Source of the DNA: Clostridium lundense DSM 17049 | Lineage (GTDB): Bacteria; Bacillota; Clostridia; Clostridiales; Clostridiaceae | NCBI RefSeq assembly: GCF_000619945.1 | Contig: NZ_JHVC01000020.1 | Coordinates: 3,251-67,250 of the forward strand | DNA: 64,000 bases | Direction of reading: 5' to 3' | Part shown: piece by piece, positions 42,080 to 50,751 of the stretch | Position numbering within the stretch: position 1 is the first letter of the stretch | Layout of the letters: every line of letters starts with the position of its first letter | Translations under genes and position numbers: made by a program | Notes under the pieces: generated by a model | What the model saw: the letters and a program-made list of their open reading frames with translations, nothing else | Told to the model about the DNA's origin: nothing | The model's database searches: none

Positions 42080-43573
42080 ATGAAAAGGATTTGCAATTTT
42101 ACAAAGGCACTATTGCCAACATTTATTTGTGCAATTGTGTTAACCGGTATACCTACTAAAGCTCATGCTGCTAATAGTGTGCCTAGTGGAGAAATTGGAC
42201 AAACTATTAACAACAAAACTGAAGAAAAAGTGGTTATTATACCACCTATAGAAAATACAATACTTAAAAATGCTTCTATGAAATTTAATAATTCTACTGT
42301 TTACGAAACTAGTCTAACACCATTTTTAATTAATTCTAATTATGATGGAAAAGTAAATTATAGAGTGTTTTTGCACTCTTTAGATAAGAATGAGTGGACA
42401 GACCTTAGTGTAGGATACACTTTGGATAGAAACGGTAAAGATCCATATCAAGTAAATATATTTAGAATTACTTCAGGAAACTATGAAATTGTAACTTTTG
42501 CTAAGAATGCTAATTCAGAAGGAAATTCAAGCATTAATATAGAAGAATATAATGTAAAATATGATGACTATAAGATACAAAGATTCCAATGCATAAAGAA
42601 TGGAGAACCAAAGCTAAATGTAACAGTAAAAAATAAAACTCCATTATATGAAGGAGCTTCACAAGAAGTAACTTTAGAAACTGATGGTTATCATGGATTG
42701 GTAGAGTATAAGGTATGGTTATACTCTAATAATACAAAAAAGTGGACAAATATTACAACACAACCTGGAAAAGAAATAAATTCTGAAGAGGCTTATAATA
42801 TACCTACAGGTAAATTATCAGCTGGATCATATAAATTATCTATAAGAGTTAAAAAAGCAGAAAGTCAAGGTAGTCAAAGCGATAATTTAGGAGATTATGA
42901 TGATATAAAGAATATTGATATATCTGTTATAAAGAAACCTACACCTGGACCTACAGTACCTTCAGCACCTAAAATAGAGCCTATGTATGTAGGAAATGAT
43001 AATGAAAACTCAAAAATTAGAATAAGAAAAGATGCAAGTACAAGTTCAGCTATAGTTGGAGGCATATATGGAAGTACTCAAGAAGTAAAAGTTCTGGGTA
43101 AAAAAGGAAATTTTTATTATGTACAAGCTAAGGATTATGATACACTTAATGAAGTAAAAGGATATATTAGAAGTGATTATATAAAGCAAGTAACACCGTC
43201 TAGTAATTATAGTATTGTAGTTGATATAAGTGATCAAAAAGTTTATATATATAAAAATAACAAACTTAATCAGACATTTATATGTTCTACAGGTATGGAC
43301 GCAACTCCAACTCCAACGGGTAGATATTTAATTGGTGGAAGAGGAGAGTCTTTTGGAAGAGAAAAAGGATATTTATGTTATAACTTTGTAAGAATAAACC
43401 ATGATTATTTATTCCATAGTGTTTTACATTATGTAGATGGTAGCATTATTCAAGAAGAATATAAAAAGTTAGGAAAGAAAGCTTCTCATGGGTGTATAAG
43501 ATTAAAGGATGAGAATATTAAATGGATTTATAATAACATACCAAGAAATACATTAGTAGTTATACAAAACTAA
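42080..43573 (+). CDS. secreted L,D-transpeptidase (YkuD) with SH3 domain
   Basis: 497 residues. Signal peptide (to ~30, AHA-AN cleavage), two repeated beta-sandwich domains like the triple-tyrosine type (~55-155 and ~175-285; compare NYRVFLHSLDKNEWTDL and EYKVWLYSNNTKKWTNI), a proline-rich linker, bacterial SH3 (~300-370) and YkuD catalytic domain with SHGCIRL and Cys472. It would form 3-3 peptidoglycan cross-links or link proteins outside the membrane. AAGGAGG precedes the ATG. Followed by a strong terminator. Confidence 0.92.
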   Translation: MKRICNFTKALLPTFICAIVLTGIPTKAHAANSVPSGEIGQTINNKTEEKVVIIPPIENTILKNASMKFNNSTVYETSLTPFLINSNYDGKVNYRVFLHSLDKNEWTDLSVGYTLDRNGKDPYQVNIFRITSGNYEIVTFAKNANSEGNSSINIEEYNVKYDDYKIQRFQCIKNGEPKLNVTVKNKTPLYEGASQEVTLETDGYHGLVEYKVWLYSNNTKKWTNITTQPGKEINSEEAYNIPTGKLSAGSYKLSIRVKKAESQGSQSDNLGDYDDIKNIDISVIKKPTPGPTVPSAPKIEPMYVGNDNENSKIRIRKDASTSSAIVGGIYGSTQEVKVLGKKGNFYYVQAKDYDTLNEVKGYIRSDYIKQVTPSSNYSIVVDISDQKVYIYKNNKLNQTFICSTGMDATPTPTGRYLIGGRGESFGREKGYLCYNFVRINHDYLFHSVLHYVDGSIIQEEYKKLGKKASHGCIRLKDENIKWIYNNIPRNTLVVIQN

Positions 43574-43574
43574 T

Positions 43575-43616
43575 ATAAAAAGGCAGCTTATTTAAAATAA
43601 CAAGCTGCCTTTTTAT
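43575..43616. terminator. bidirectional terminator
   Basis: ATAAAAAGGCAGCTT and AAGCTGCCTTTTTAT pair perfectly. It separates two convergent genes and gives a T tract on both strands. Confidence 0.95.
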
Positions 43617-43617
43617 A

Positions 43618-44847
43618 TTAAGCCCCCAGACTTTCTTCACCATCATTTGACAAATTAATGTCCTTTACTAATTCAGAATTTCTTTTGTATTTACTAGCAA
43701 TTTTATCTATAAGCATAGCTAAAGCACAATCCCCAGTTATATTTGTAGCTGTACCAAAGCTATCTTGTGATACGTGTAATGCTATCATAATTCCTTGTTG
43801 AGGTTGAGTAAACAAAAGCATGTCCTGTAATAGTCCAAGAGAAGCGTATATTCCACCACCAGGTATTCCAGGAGCAGCTACCATTGTAATACCAAGCATT
43901 AGTATAAATGGAGCCATCATTGCAAATGTAGGAATAGTACCACTCATCATTAAAACTGCCATAGCAGATAAAGTTATTGTAATAGTATCTCCTGCAAGAT
44001 GTATAGTAGCACATAATGGAATAACAAAGTTAGCAATTTCTTCAGAAACCTTATTATTTTTAGTACATTTTAATGTAAAAGGTATAGCTGCAGCAGATGA
44101 TTGAGTTCCTACAGCTGTTAAGTATGCAGGTAGCATGTTTTTTAATGATTTGAGTGGAGCTTTACCACTTACTACCCAAGCTATAGTATATTGTATGGAT
44201 AAGTAGATTACTTGTACAATAAGTAGCATTGCATATACTATAGAAAAAGATTTTATAGTTGATACTATTTCACCATTAGCTGTAAGTTTGGAAAATATTC
44301 CGCATATGTGAAACGGAATAAATGGGACTAAAACATTTTTTACAACTAATTCTACTATGCCTTGAAAATCATGAAAAACATTCATCAATGACTTTCCCTT
44401 TATATAAGATATACCAAGTCCCAACATAAAAGCAGTAACCAATGCTGTCATTACTCCCATTATAGGAGGTATTTCTATTTTAAAGAAGGGTTCTAAATAT
44501 AAAGTTGATTTTGGTGCAAGTTGTCCAAATTTAAGAACATGAGGTAGAATAGATTTTCCAGTTATAAAGGCTAGTGCTCCGGCGAATATAGTTGAAGCAT
44601 AAGCAATTATAACAGTTAACCCTAAAAGTTTTCCTGAGCCACTTCCAAGTTCTGAAATACCAGGTACAATAAATCCAATGATTATAAAAGGAATAATGAA
44701 ATTAAGAAAATTCCCAAATATACCTGAAAAGGTTGTAAGTATTCTAACTGGAAATACAAAACCTGTGTATTTTCCAATAGTTCCAATAATAATACCAAAA
44801 ACTATTCCTAATATTAATTTAGGAAATAAGCCAATTTTTTTTAACAT
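43618..44847 (-). CDS. dicarboxylate/amino acid:cation symporter (DAACS family)
   Basis: About 409 residues from the ATG at 44847, which follows AAGGGGGTATATT; a longer reading to 44916 lacks a site. Multiple membrane segments. Family motifs: the serine-rich re-entrant loop GTQSSAAAIPFTL, IPLCATIHLAGDTITITLSAM and the second loop APGIPGGGIYASLGLLQ. Na+ or H+ coupled uptake of glutamate, aspartate, serine or C4-dicarboxylate; substrate not fixed by sequence. Confidence 0.9.
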   Translation of the reverse strand: MLKKIGLFPKLILGIVFGIIIGTIGKYTGFVFPVRILTTFSGIFGNFLNFIIPFIIIGFIVPGISELGSGSGKLLGLTVIIAYASTIFAGALAFITGKSILPHVLKFGQLAPKSTLYLEPFFKIEIPPIMGVMTALVTAFMLGLGISYIKGKSLMNVFHDFQGIVELVVKNVLVPFIPFHICGIFSKLTANGEIVSTIKSFSIVYAMLLIVQVIYLSIQYTIAWVVSGKAPLKSLKNMLPAYLTAVGTQSSAAAIPFTLKCTKNNKVSEEIANFVIPLCATIHLAGDTITITLSAMAVLMMSGTIPTFAMMAPFILMLGITMVAAPGIPGGGIYASLGLLQDMLLFTQPQQGIMIALHVSQDSFGTATNITGDCALAMLIDKIASKYKRNSELVKDINLSNDGEESLGA

Positions 44848-44916
44848 AATATACCCCCTTGTAAGATTACAATTATGTCCGCGGTATGTGAACATGTGTA
44901 TTTTAATCATTTTCAT

Positions 44917-44945
44917 ATTCTATCACCATCATTAGGTTATGTCAA
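44917..44945 (-). promoter_or_regulatory. promoter of the symporter gene
   Basis: On the minus strand, TTGACA (44945-44940), 17 bases, TAGAAT (44922-44917): near-consensus. It gives a leader of about 60 bases before the 44847 start. Confidence 0.8.
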
Positions 44946-45064
44946 TAAAATTTTTAGTAAGCTAATAATATTATTCACCAAGGTTGTATATGTATCTTTG
45001 GTGTGTTAATATTATGACATAAACACATTTGTTCTAATATCATGTACACATGAGGTGATTTTTT

Positions 45065-45502
45065 ATGAGTGATAAGTTTTTAATGATACATACTAGTGTA
45101 CTTCCAGATGTTTTTGAAAAGGTAATAGAAGTAAAAGAGATGATGAAGACAGGAAAGGTTAAGGAGATAACCGAAGCTGTTAAGATTGCTGGTATAAGCA
45201 GAAGTACTTATTATAAATATAAAGATTATGTTTTTACGGTATCTGAAACCATGAATAACCATAAGGTGATTATTTCCTTGACACTAGATCATGAACCAGG
45301 TACTTTATCAAAAATATTGGATAAAATTGCCTCCTATAAAGGAAATATATTAACTATAAATCAAGAGATACCAATAAATAATACTGCCAATGTAAATATA
45401 ACCTTTGATATTTCTAATTTAAAAATAGAATTAAATAATCTACTAGATGAAATAAGAAATATGGATCATGTAATAAAATTAGAGCTCGTTGCCATGGATT
45501 AA
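45065..45502 (+). CDS. ACT domain protein (UPF0735/PheB-like)
   Basis: 145 residues. An N-terminal helix-turn-helix-like part (KEITEAVKIAGISRSTYYKYKDYVF) is followed by an ACT domain (HKVIISLTLDHEPGTLSKILDKIASYKGNILTINQE), as in the PheB/UPF0735 family. ACT domains bind amino acids. The family is often annotated as a chorismate mutase-like or homoserine-linked regulator, but its function is not established. Ribosome site GAGGTG. Confidence 0.88.
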   Translation: MSDKFLMIHTSVLPDVFEKVIEVKEMMKTGKVKEITEAVKIAGISRSTYYKYKDYVFTVSETMNNHKVIISLTLDHEPGTLSKILDKIASYKGNILTINQEIPINNTANVNITFDISNLKIELNNLLDEIRNMDHVIKLELVAMD

Positions 45503-45540
45503 TAATTATTTATCTATGTAGTGATTTGGAGGAATTTGAG

Positions 45541-45756
45541 ATGAGAGGTATAATTGACAGATTTGAAGAAAGGTATGCAGTTGTTGAATTAGATAATAAA
45601 CATATGATTAATATAGAAAAAAACAAGATACCCCTTAAAGCAAAAGAAGGGGATGTAATAATTATTAATAATGAAAATATAACTATAGATTATGAAGAAA
45701 CTATAAGAATGAAAAAGGAAATAGAGGAATTAGCTAAAGATTTATGGGAAGATTAA
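45541..45756 (+). CDS. DUF3006 small protein
   Basis: 71 residues from the ATG at 45541, placed after TTGGAGG; an upstream TTG at 45526 lies inside the ribosome site. The pattern RGIIDRFEERYAVVELDNK, KEGDVI and the C-terminal charged helix fit DUF3006, a beta-barrel-like small protein family common in Firmicutes. Function unknown. Confidence 0.82.
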   Translation: MRGIIDRFEERYAVVELDNKHMINIEKNKIPLKAKEGDVIIINNENITIDYEETIRMKKEIEELAKDLWED

Positions 45757-45783
45757 AAGTATGATATTTGTTGTGTTTTAATA

Positions 45784-45832
45784 AAGGGATTGTCCCAGTA
45801 TAGAAATTAATTTCTATACTGAGGCAACCCCT
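45784..45832. terminator. bidirectional terminator hairpin
   Basis: A long hairpin whose stem includes CAGTATAGAAATTA/TAATTTCTATACTG, with an outer part AAAGGGATTG/CAACCCCTT. It lies between convergent genes (DUF3006 and pgsA). Confidence 0.88.
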
Positions 45833-45834
45833 TA

Positions 45835-46350
45835 TTATTTGTTCTTTTTTTGTCTTAAATAAAATGTTAAGTAATTAATAAAAGCTACTACAGCACTTAT
45901 TACTGCGGCATCTAAAAGGTAACCACCTAATTTAACATGAAAATTTAATATAAATATTGAAAAATAGAACATACAAGTAGCTATTTTACCAAACTTATCC
46001 GATGGAATTATAAAATCTTTATTATATAGTATTGCCCCTGCAATAATCATAGCAAGTTCTTTAATTGCTACTATAATAAGTATCCAAAAGGGAATAATAT
46101 GATCAATAGCTAAACATCCAAGTACAGTAAGAAGCATGAGTTTATCTGCAAATGGATCTAAAACAATACCCCATTTAGTTACTAAATTATGTTTTCTTGC
46201 TATATAACCATCTAATACATCAGTAAAACCTGCAAGTAAAAATATAAGTATGGAATAAAAAATATTATTGTTAATATCCGAAAAAAATACTAAGATAAAA
46301 GTAGGTACTAAAAACATTCTAAAAAGCGTTAAAATATTTGGAAGATTCAT
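45835..46350 (-). CDS. pgsA: CDP-diacylglycerol-glycerol-3-phosphate 3-phosphatidyltransferase
   Basis: Makes phosphatidylglycerol phosphate in the membrane. About 171 residues from ATG 46350 (MNLPNILTLFRMF), which follows GGAGAGAG; an upstream ATG at 46386 is less likely. The CDP-alcohol phosphotransferase signature is complete: DVLDGYIARKHNLVTKWGIVLDPFADK, with the D-G-A-R, G, D, D spacing. About five membrane segments. Confidence 0.92.
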   Translation of the reverse strand: MNLPNILTLFRMFLVPTFILVFFSDINNNIFYSILIFLLAGFTDVLDGYIARKHNLVTKWGIVLDPFADKLMLLTVLGCLAIDHIIPFWILIIVAIKELAMIIAGAILYNKDFIIPSDKFGKIATCMFYFSIFILNFHVKLGGYLLDAAVISAVVAFINYLTFYLRQKKNK

Positions 46351-46417
46351 ATATCTCTCTCCTAAAACTTTATTTAAATCATTCAATTATGAGCATTAAA
46401 ACATTGCTTTAAAATTA

Positions 46418-46439
46418 TCCTTAAATGGCACTTTAAGGA
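46418..46439. repeat. perfect short inverted repeat upstream of pgsA
   Basis: TCCTTAAA-TGGCAC-TTTAAGGA: 8-bp arms and a 6-base centre. It lies about 70 bases before the pgsA start on the opposite side. It could be an operator for pgsA or a small leader hairpin. Confidence 0.5.
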
Positions 46440-46573
46440 CTTATATAAATAGTATAATATAATTAGCCTATTTGTAAAATAATTTTATAGTTAATAGTAA
46501 AATATTAAATAATATGTAAAAAGGTTAAAGCGAATTATTTTGTTAATAAATTAATAAATATTCGTATTTCTTA

Positions 46574-46602
46574 TTGACGGGTATCTGCATTTTTGCTACG
46601 AT
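46574..46602 (+). promoter_or_regulatory. promoter of the FAD oxidoreductase-purA unit
   Basis: TTGACG (46574-46579), 17 bases, TACGAT (46597-46602), with TGC directly before the -10 (extended -10). The leader is very short before the GGAGG ribosome site and the ATG at 46622. Confidence 0.75.
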
Positions 46603-46621
46603 ATTACAGGAGGGGTGTGAA

Positions 46622-48028
46622 ATGAGAGAAAAGTATGATTTGATTATAGTTGGGGCAGGTCCTGCTGGAATATTTACAGCATTGGAAATAACTAAAATGA
46701 GACCAGAAATAAGTGTTCTTATTGTGGATAAAGGCAGAAGCATTGAAAAAAGAAATTGTCCTGCTAGAGCCACTGGAAAATGTGTAAACTGTGACCCTTG
46801 TGGAATAACTTTTGGCTGGTCAGGAGCAGGAGCTTTCTCTGATGGAAAACTTTCATTAAGTCCTGAAGTAGGAGGAAGAATACTAGAATATTTTTCTGAA
46901 AATGAGGCAAAAGATTTAATAAAATATTGTGATGATATATATCTAGATTTTGGGGCTAATAAGACTGTTTATGGATTAAATAATGAAAATACAGATAAAA
47001 TAAAATATGAAGCTAGTAAACATAACATAAGATTAGTGGAATGTCCTGTTAGACATTTGGGAACAGAACTTGCCTATGATGTGCTGAAGGGAATGTATCA
47101 TCATTTAATTCATAATACTAACACAGATTTTTGTGAATTAACAGAAGTAAAAGAGATAATAATAGAAGACAAAGAAATAACAGGAGTATTATTAAAAAAT
47201 AAAGAAGGAATTAAGAGTATAGCTTCAGATTATGTAGTAGTAGCTCCAGGAAGAGGGGGAGCTGAGTGGCTTTCACAGGAAGCTAGAAGGCTTAATTTAA
47301 AAACTACTAATAACGCTGTTGATATAGGAGTAAGAGTAGAAGTTCCAAATTCCATAATGGATCATTTAACTAAAGATTTATATGAGGCTAAGCTAGTTTA
47401 TTATTCAGATACCTTTGAAAATAAGGTAAGAACCTTTTGTATGAATCCAGGAGGAGTTGTTTCGGAAGAACATTATGAAGGTGATATAGCAGTAGTTAAT
47501 GGTCATAGTTATTCTGAAAAGGAATTAAGAACTGATAATACAAATTTTGCTGTATTAGTATCAACTACTTTCACAGAACCGTTTAATCAACCTATTGATT
47601 ATGGAAAGTATATTGCAAAACTAGGTAATATGCTAACAGGTGGGGGAATAATGGTACAAAGACTTGGAGATCTTTTAAATGGAAGAAGAACTGATTATTC
47701 TAGATTAAGCAAATCTACTACTATACCAACTATGAAGTCAGCAGTTCCAGGGGATTTAAGTTTTGTATTACCTCAAAGACATTTAACTGCTATAGTAGAA
47801 GCTTTAAGGGCTTTTGATAAAATAGCACCAGGTCTTTATAGTAAAAATACATTGCTTTATGGAGTAGAGGTAAAATTCTATTCAAGTAAATTTGAAACAA
47901 ATAATAAATTTGAAACTTCTATAAAGAATTTATATACTATAGGTGATGGTGCTGGAATAACAAGAGGACTTATGCAAGCCTCGGTTACTGGAGTGGTTGT
48001 GGCTAGAGATATAAATAAAAAGATTTAA
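46622..48028 (+). CDS. NAD(P)/FAD-dependent dehydrogenase-like protein
   Basis: 468 residues. N-terminal FAD-binding motif YDLIIVGAGPAGIFTALEI; a cysteine cluster in CPARATGKCVNCDPCGITFGWSGAGAFSDGKL; the C-terminal FAD contact IGDGAGITRGLMQASVTGVVVA. This is the FAD-dependent protein C family common in Clostridium and usually found near purA. The reaction is not known. ATG 46622 follows AGGAGGGGTG. Confidence 0.88.
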   Translation: MREKYDLIIVGAGPAGIFTALEITKMRPEISVLIVDKGRSIEKRNCPARATGKCVNCDPCGITFGWSGAGAFSDGKLSLSPEVGGRILEYFSENEAKDLIKYCDDIYLDFGANKTVYGLNNENTDKIKYEASKHNIRLVECPVRHLGTELAYDVLKGMYHHLIHNTNTDFCELTEVKEIIIEDKEITGVLLKNKEGIKSIASDYVVVAPGRGGAEWLSQEARRLNLKTTNNAVDIGVRVEVPNSIMDHLTKDLYEAKLVYYSDTFENKVRTFCMNPGGVVSEEHYEGDIAVVNGHSYSEKELRTDNTNFAVLVSTTFTEPFNQPIDYGKYIAKLGNMLTGGGIMVQRLGDLLNGRRTDYSRLSKSTTIPTMKSAVPGDLSFVLPQRHLTAIVEALRAFDKIAPGLYSKNTLLYGVEVKFYSSKFETNNKFETSIKNLYTIGDGAGITRGLMQASVTGVVVARDINKKI

Positions 48029-48057
48029 TATAATATGCATTTTAAGGAGGAATATTC

Positions 48058-49344
48058 ATGTCAGCATACATTGTACTAGGAGCCCAATGGGGAGATGAAG
48101 GAAAAGGAAAAATGACAGACTATTTAGCTGAAAAGGCAGAGGTAGTTGTAAGATATCAAGGAGGAAACAATGCAGGTCATACTGTAGAAGTAGGAGATAA
48201 ACAATATAAGCTTCATTTAATACCTTCAGGAATATTATATGGAAATAAGTTAAATGTTATAGGTAACGGAGTTGTGCTAGATCCTAAAGCTCTTTTTGAA
48301 GAAATAGAATACTTAAGAGATTTAGGAGTAGAAATAACACCTAATAATCTTGTTATAAGTGATAGAACACAATTAATAATGCCTTATCATAAAGTATTAG
48401 ATGGTATAAAGGAAAGAGCAAGAGGTAAGAAAGATATCGGAACTACAGGTAAAGGAATAGGTCCTTGTTATACAGATAAAATGGAAAGAAGCGGAATAAG
48501 AGTTTGTGACCTTATGCATAAAGAAGTATTTGAGGAAAAATTAAGAGATAATATACAAGATAAAAATAACATAATAAATAAAATATATGGTGAAGAAGAA
48601 CTTAATTTTGATTCAATTTACAATGAATATATGGATTATGCTGAAAAAATGAAGCCTTTTGTTAGAGAAACTTCTGTAATAGTATATGATAAGATAAAAG
48701 AAGGTAAAGAAGTATTATTTGAAGGAGCACAGGGTACTTTACTTGATATAGATTATGGAACTTATCCTTATGTAACATCTTCTAATACTATAGCTGGTGG
48801 CGTTTGTACAGGAGCGGGTATTGGACCAACAATGATAACAAATGCAGTTGGTATAGCAAAAGCATACACTACAAGAGTAGGTAAGGGACCTTTCCCAACA
48901 GAATTATTAGATGAAACAGGAGATTGGATAAGAGAAAAGGGACATGAATATGGAGTAACTACAGGAAGAGCAAGAAGATGTGGATGGTTAGATCTTGTAA
49001 TACTTAAGACAGCAGCAAGAGTTTCAGGATTAACAAGTTTTGCAGTAACAAAGATTGATACTTTAGCTGGATTAGATAAGCTAAAAGTTTGTGTAGGATA
49101 TAAATTCGAGGGTAAAGTAATAGATTATGTACCAGCTAGTCTTGAGGATTTAGCTAAGTGCCAACCTATATATGAAGAATTTGATGGTTGGGATGAAAGC
49201 ATTGCAGATGCAAGAAATTACAATCAACTTCCAGAAAATGCAAAAACATATCTAAAGAAAATAGAAGAATTTACTGGTACTAAGATATCTATAGTTTCTG
49301 TAGGTCCAAGAAGAGATCAGACTATGGAAATAACAACTATATAA
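48058..49344 (+). CDS. purA: adenylosuccinate synthetase
   Basis: Joins IMP and aspartate, using GTP, in AMP synthesis. 428 residues. The phosphate-binding loop is VLGAQWGDEGKGKMTDYL, followed by GGNNAGHTV, GTTGKGIGPCY, GAQGTLLDIDYGTYPYVTSSN and TTGRARRCGWLD. AAGGAGG precedes the ATG. Same strand as the FAD gene, 29 bases away. Confidence 0.98.
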   Translation: MSAYIVLGAQWGDEGKGKMTDYLAEKAEVVVRYQGGNNAGHTVEVGDKQYKLHLIPSGILYGNKLNVIGNGVVLDPKALFEEIEYLRDLGVEITPNNLVISDRTQLIMPYHKVLDGIKERARGKKDIGTTGKGIGPCYTDKMERSGIRVCDLMHKEVFEEKLRDNIQDKNNIINKIYGEEELNFDSIYNEYMDYAEKMKPFVRETSVIVYDKIKEGKEVLFEGAQGTLLDIDYGTYPYVTSSNTIAGGVCTGAGIGPTMITNAVGIAKAYTTRVGKGPFPTELLDETGDWIREKGHEYGVTTGRARRCGWLDLVILKTAARVSGLTSFAVTKIDTLAGLDKLKVCVGYKFEGKVIDYVPASLEDLAKCQPIYEEFDGWDESIADARNYNQLPENAKTYLKKIEEFTGTKISIVSVGPRRDQTMEITTI

Positions 49345-49395
49345 AAATATTAATATGTATGTTTTTTTCTACCTTAGTAAATAATAAGTGTGTAC

Positions 49396-49460
49396 TTGAA
49401 AGATAGGATTTTGTTGATTATAATATAAATTAGAAAGTTGACCACACTTATATACTTTCT
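49396..49460 (+). promoter_or_regulatory. promoter plus 5'-end hairpin of the DUF1858 gene
   Basis: TTGAAA (49396-49401), 17 bases, TATAAT (49419-49424). Directly after the expected start of transcription, ATTAGAAAGT and ACTTTCTAAT form a perfect 10-bp inverted repeat across 14 bases. The RNA would thus start with, or near, a stem-loop. Confidence 0.72.
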
Positions 49461-49497
49461 AATATGACTAAAAATATTTTAGAGAGAGGTAGATAAA

Positions 49498-49683
49498 ATG
49501 CAGATTAATAAAGATATGACTATAGGAGAAGCAATTAAAAATAAGCCAGAGGCAGCTGAAATACTTGCCAACTTTGGAATGGGTTGTGTATTTTGCCCAT
49601 CAGCTCAGGCAGAAACAATAGAGCAAGCAGCTATGGTACATGGAATAGAATTAGCTAAACTTTTAGAAGCATTAAATAAGTAA
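49498..49683 (+). CDS. DUF1858 domain protein
   Basis: 61 residues. It fits DUF1858: MQINKDMTIGEAIKNKPEAAEILANFGMGCVFCPSAQAETIEQAAMVHG, recognisable in the pieces MTIGEAI, GMGCVFC and AETIEQAA. The CxxC pair may bind metal or act in redox; related domains occur with hybrid-cluster and nitric-oxide-related proteins. Stand-alone gene with its own promoter and terminator. Confidence 0.9.
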   Translation: MQINKDMTIGEAIKNKPEAAEILANFGMGCVFCPSAQAETIEQAAMVHGIELAKLLEALNK

Positions 49684-49684
49684 T

Positions 49685-49720
49685 AAAAAAATCCTGTAAG
49701 AAATTCTTACAGGATTTTTT
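49685..49720 (+). terminator. terminator of the DUF1858 gene
   Basis: AAAAAATCCTGTAAGAA and TTCTTACAGGATTTTTT pair perfectly with a tiny loop. Good T tract. Confidence 0.95.
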
Positions 49721-49918
49721 TATTTACAATAAACATTGAAAAAACTCCAATAATGTAACATAATATAAATATATGAATTAAATTGAAACAAATAACTTAT
49801 ATTGTTTATATATATGAAGGAATTATTATAATGTTTATGACCACTATAAAAATAAGAAATAGGTCTTTGAATTTATAATATAGATCAGTATTTTGCTGAA
49901 TTAAAAGGGGTGTTTTCA

Positions 49919-50671
49919 ATGGAAAATTTAGTAACTGAAAAAGAATATGAAATTCATTATTATGAAGTAGATTATAAAAGAAGAGTATTAATCACAAATA
50001 TAATTAATTATTTTTGTGATGTTGCCACAAAGCAATCAGAAGATAGAAATGTTGGACTTGATTATATGAGAGAAAATAATATTGCTTGGGTGCTTTATAA
50101 GTGGCACATAGATGTACATAGATATCCATTACATGGTGAGAAAGTAATAGTAACAACTAGACCTCATTCTTTTAGGAAATTTTATGGTTATCGTAAATTT
50201 CAAATAATAGATGAGAAGGGTGAAATTATAGTAGAAGCTAATTCCATATGGTTTTTAATTGATATTAAGAAAAGAAGACCTAAAAGAATAAATGACTATA
50301 TATTAGAAGCTTATAAGGTTAGTAAGGATAACGATGAACGAGGTATATTAGAAATACCTGATATAGCATGTGTTGAGAGTATAGATAATGAAAAAACATT
50401 TAATGTAAGATATAGTGATATAGATACTAATGGACATGTAAATAATGTAAAGTATGTGTCTTGGGCAATAGAAACAGTACCGTTAGAAATAATTAAAAAT
50501 TACGCTCTTAAGAGCATAACTATAAACTATGAAAAAGAAACTAAATATGGTGAAATTATAAATGCTTTTGTACAAATAATAAAAGAGGATAAAAAGATCA
50601 TTTGTATACATAAAATTACAGATAAAGAGGGAAATGAATTAACAATAGCTCAAAGTATATGGAAACAATAA
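49919..50671 (+). CDS. acyl-ACP thioesterase
   Basis: 250 residues from ATG 49919 (AAAAGGGGTGTTTTCA upstream), rather than a GTG at 49910 inside the spacer. Two hot-dog domains: the first with HYYEVDYKRRVLITNIINYFCDVA and NIAWVLYKWHIDVHRYP, the second with VRYSDIDTNGHVNNVKYVSWAIET, containing the active Asn-His pair. Releases fatty acids from acyl carrier protein, as in the plant FatA/FatB-like bacterial family. A weak promoter TTGAAA-17-TTATAT lies at 49783-49811. Confidence 0.9.
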   Translation: MENLVTEKEYEIHYYEVDYKRRVLITNIINYFCDVATKQSEDRNVGLDYMRENNIAWVLYKWHIDVHRYPLHGEKVIVTTRPHSFRKFYGYRKFQIIDEKGEIIVEANSIWFLIDIKKRRPKRINDYILEAYKVSKDNDERGILEIPDIACVESIDNEKTFNVRYSDIDTNGHVNNVKYVSWAIETVPLEIIKNYALKSITINYEKETKYGEIINAFVQIIKEDKKIICIHKITDKEGNELTIAQSIWKQ

Positions 50672-50707
50672 CTTAAGCACAAATATAAAAAAATAATAAT
50701 TGCAAGA

Positions 50708-50742
50708 ATACAAGGGTTAGAGACTATTCTCAACCCTTGTAT
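50708..50742. terminator. bidirectional terminator
   Basis: ATACAAGGGTT and AACCCTTGTAT pair perfectly around a 13-base loop. It lies between the convergent thioesterase and sensor-kinase genes. Confidence 0.9.
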
Positions 50743-50751
50743 ATTTTAATT

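Noticed and set aside
49831..49878. 15-codon frame upstream of the acyl-ACP thioesterase, possible leader peptide
   Set aside because: The ATG overlaps a TATAAT-like -10 and the peptide has no suggestive codon run; chance frame is more likely.
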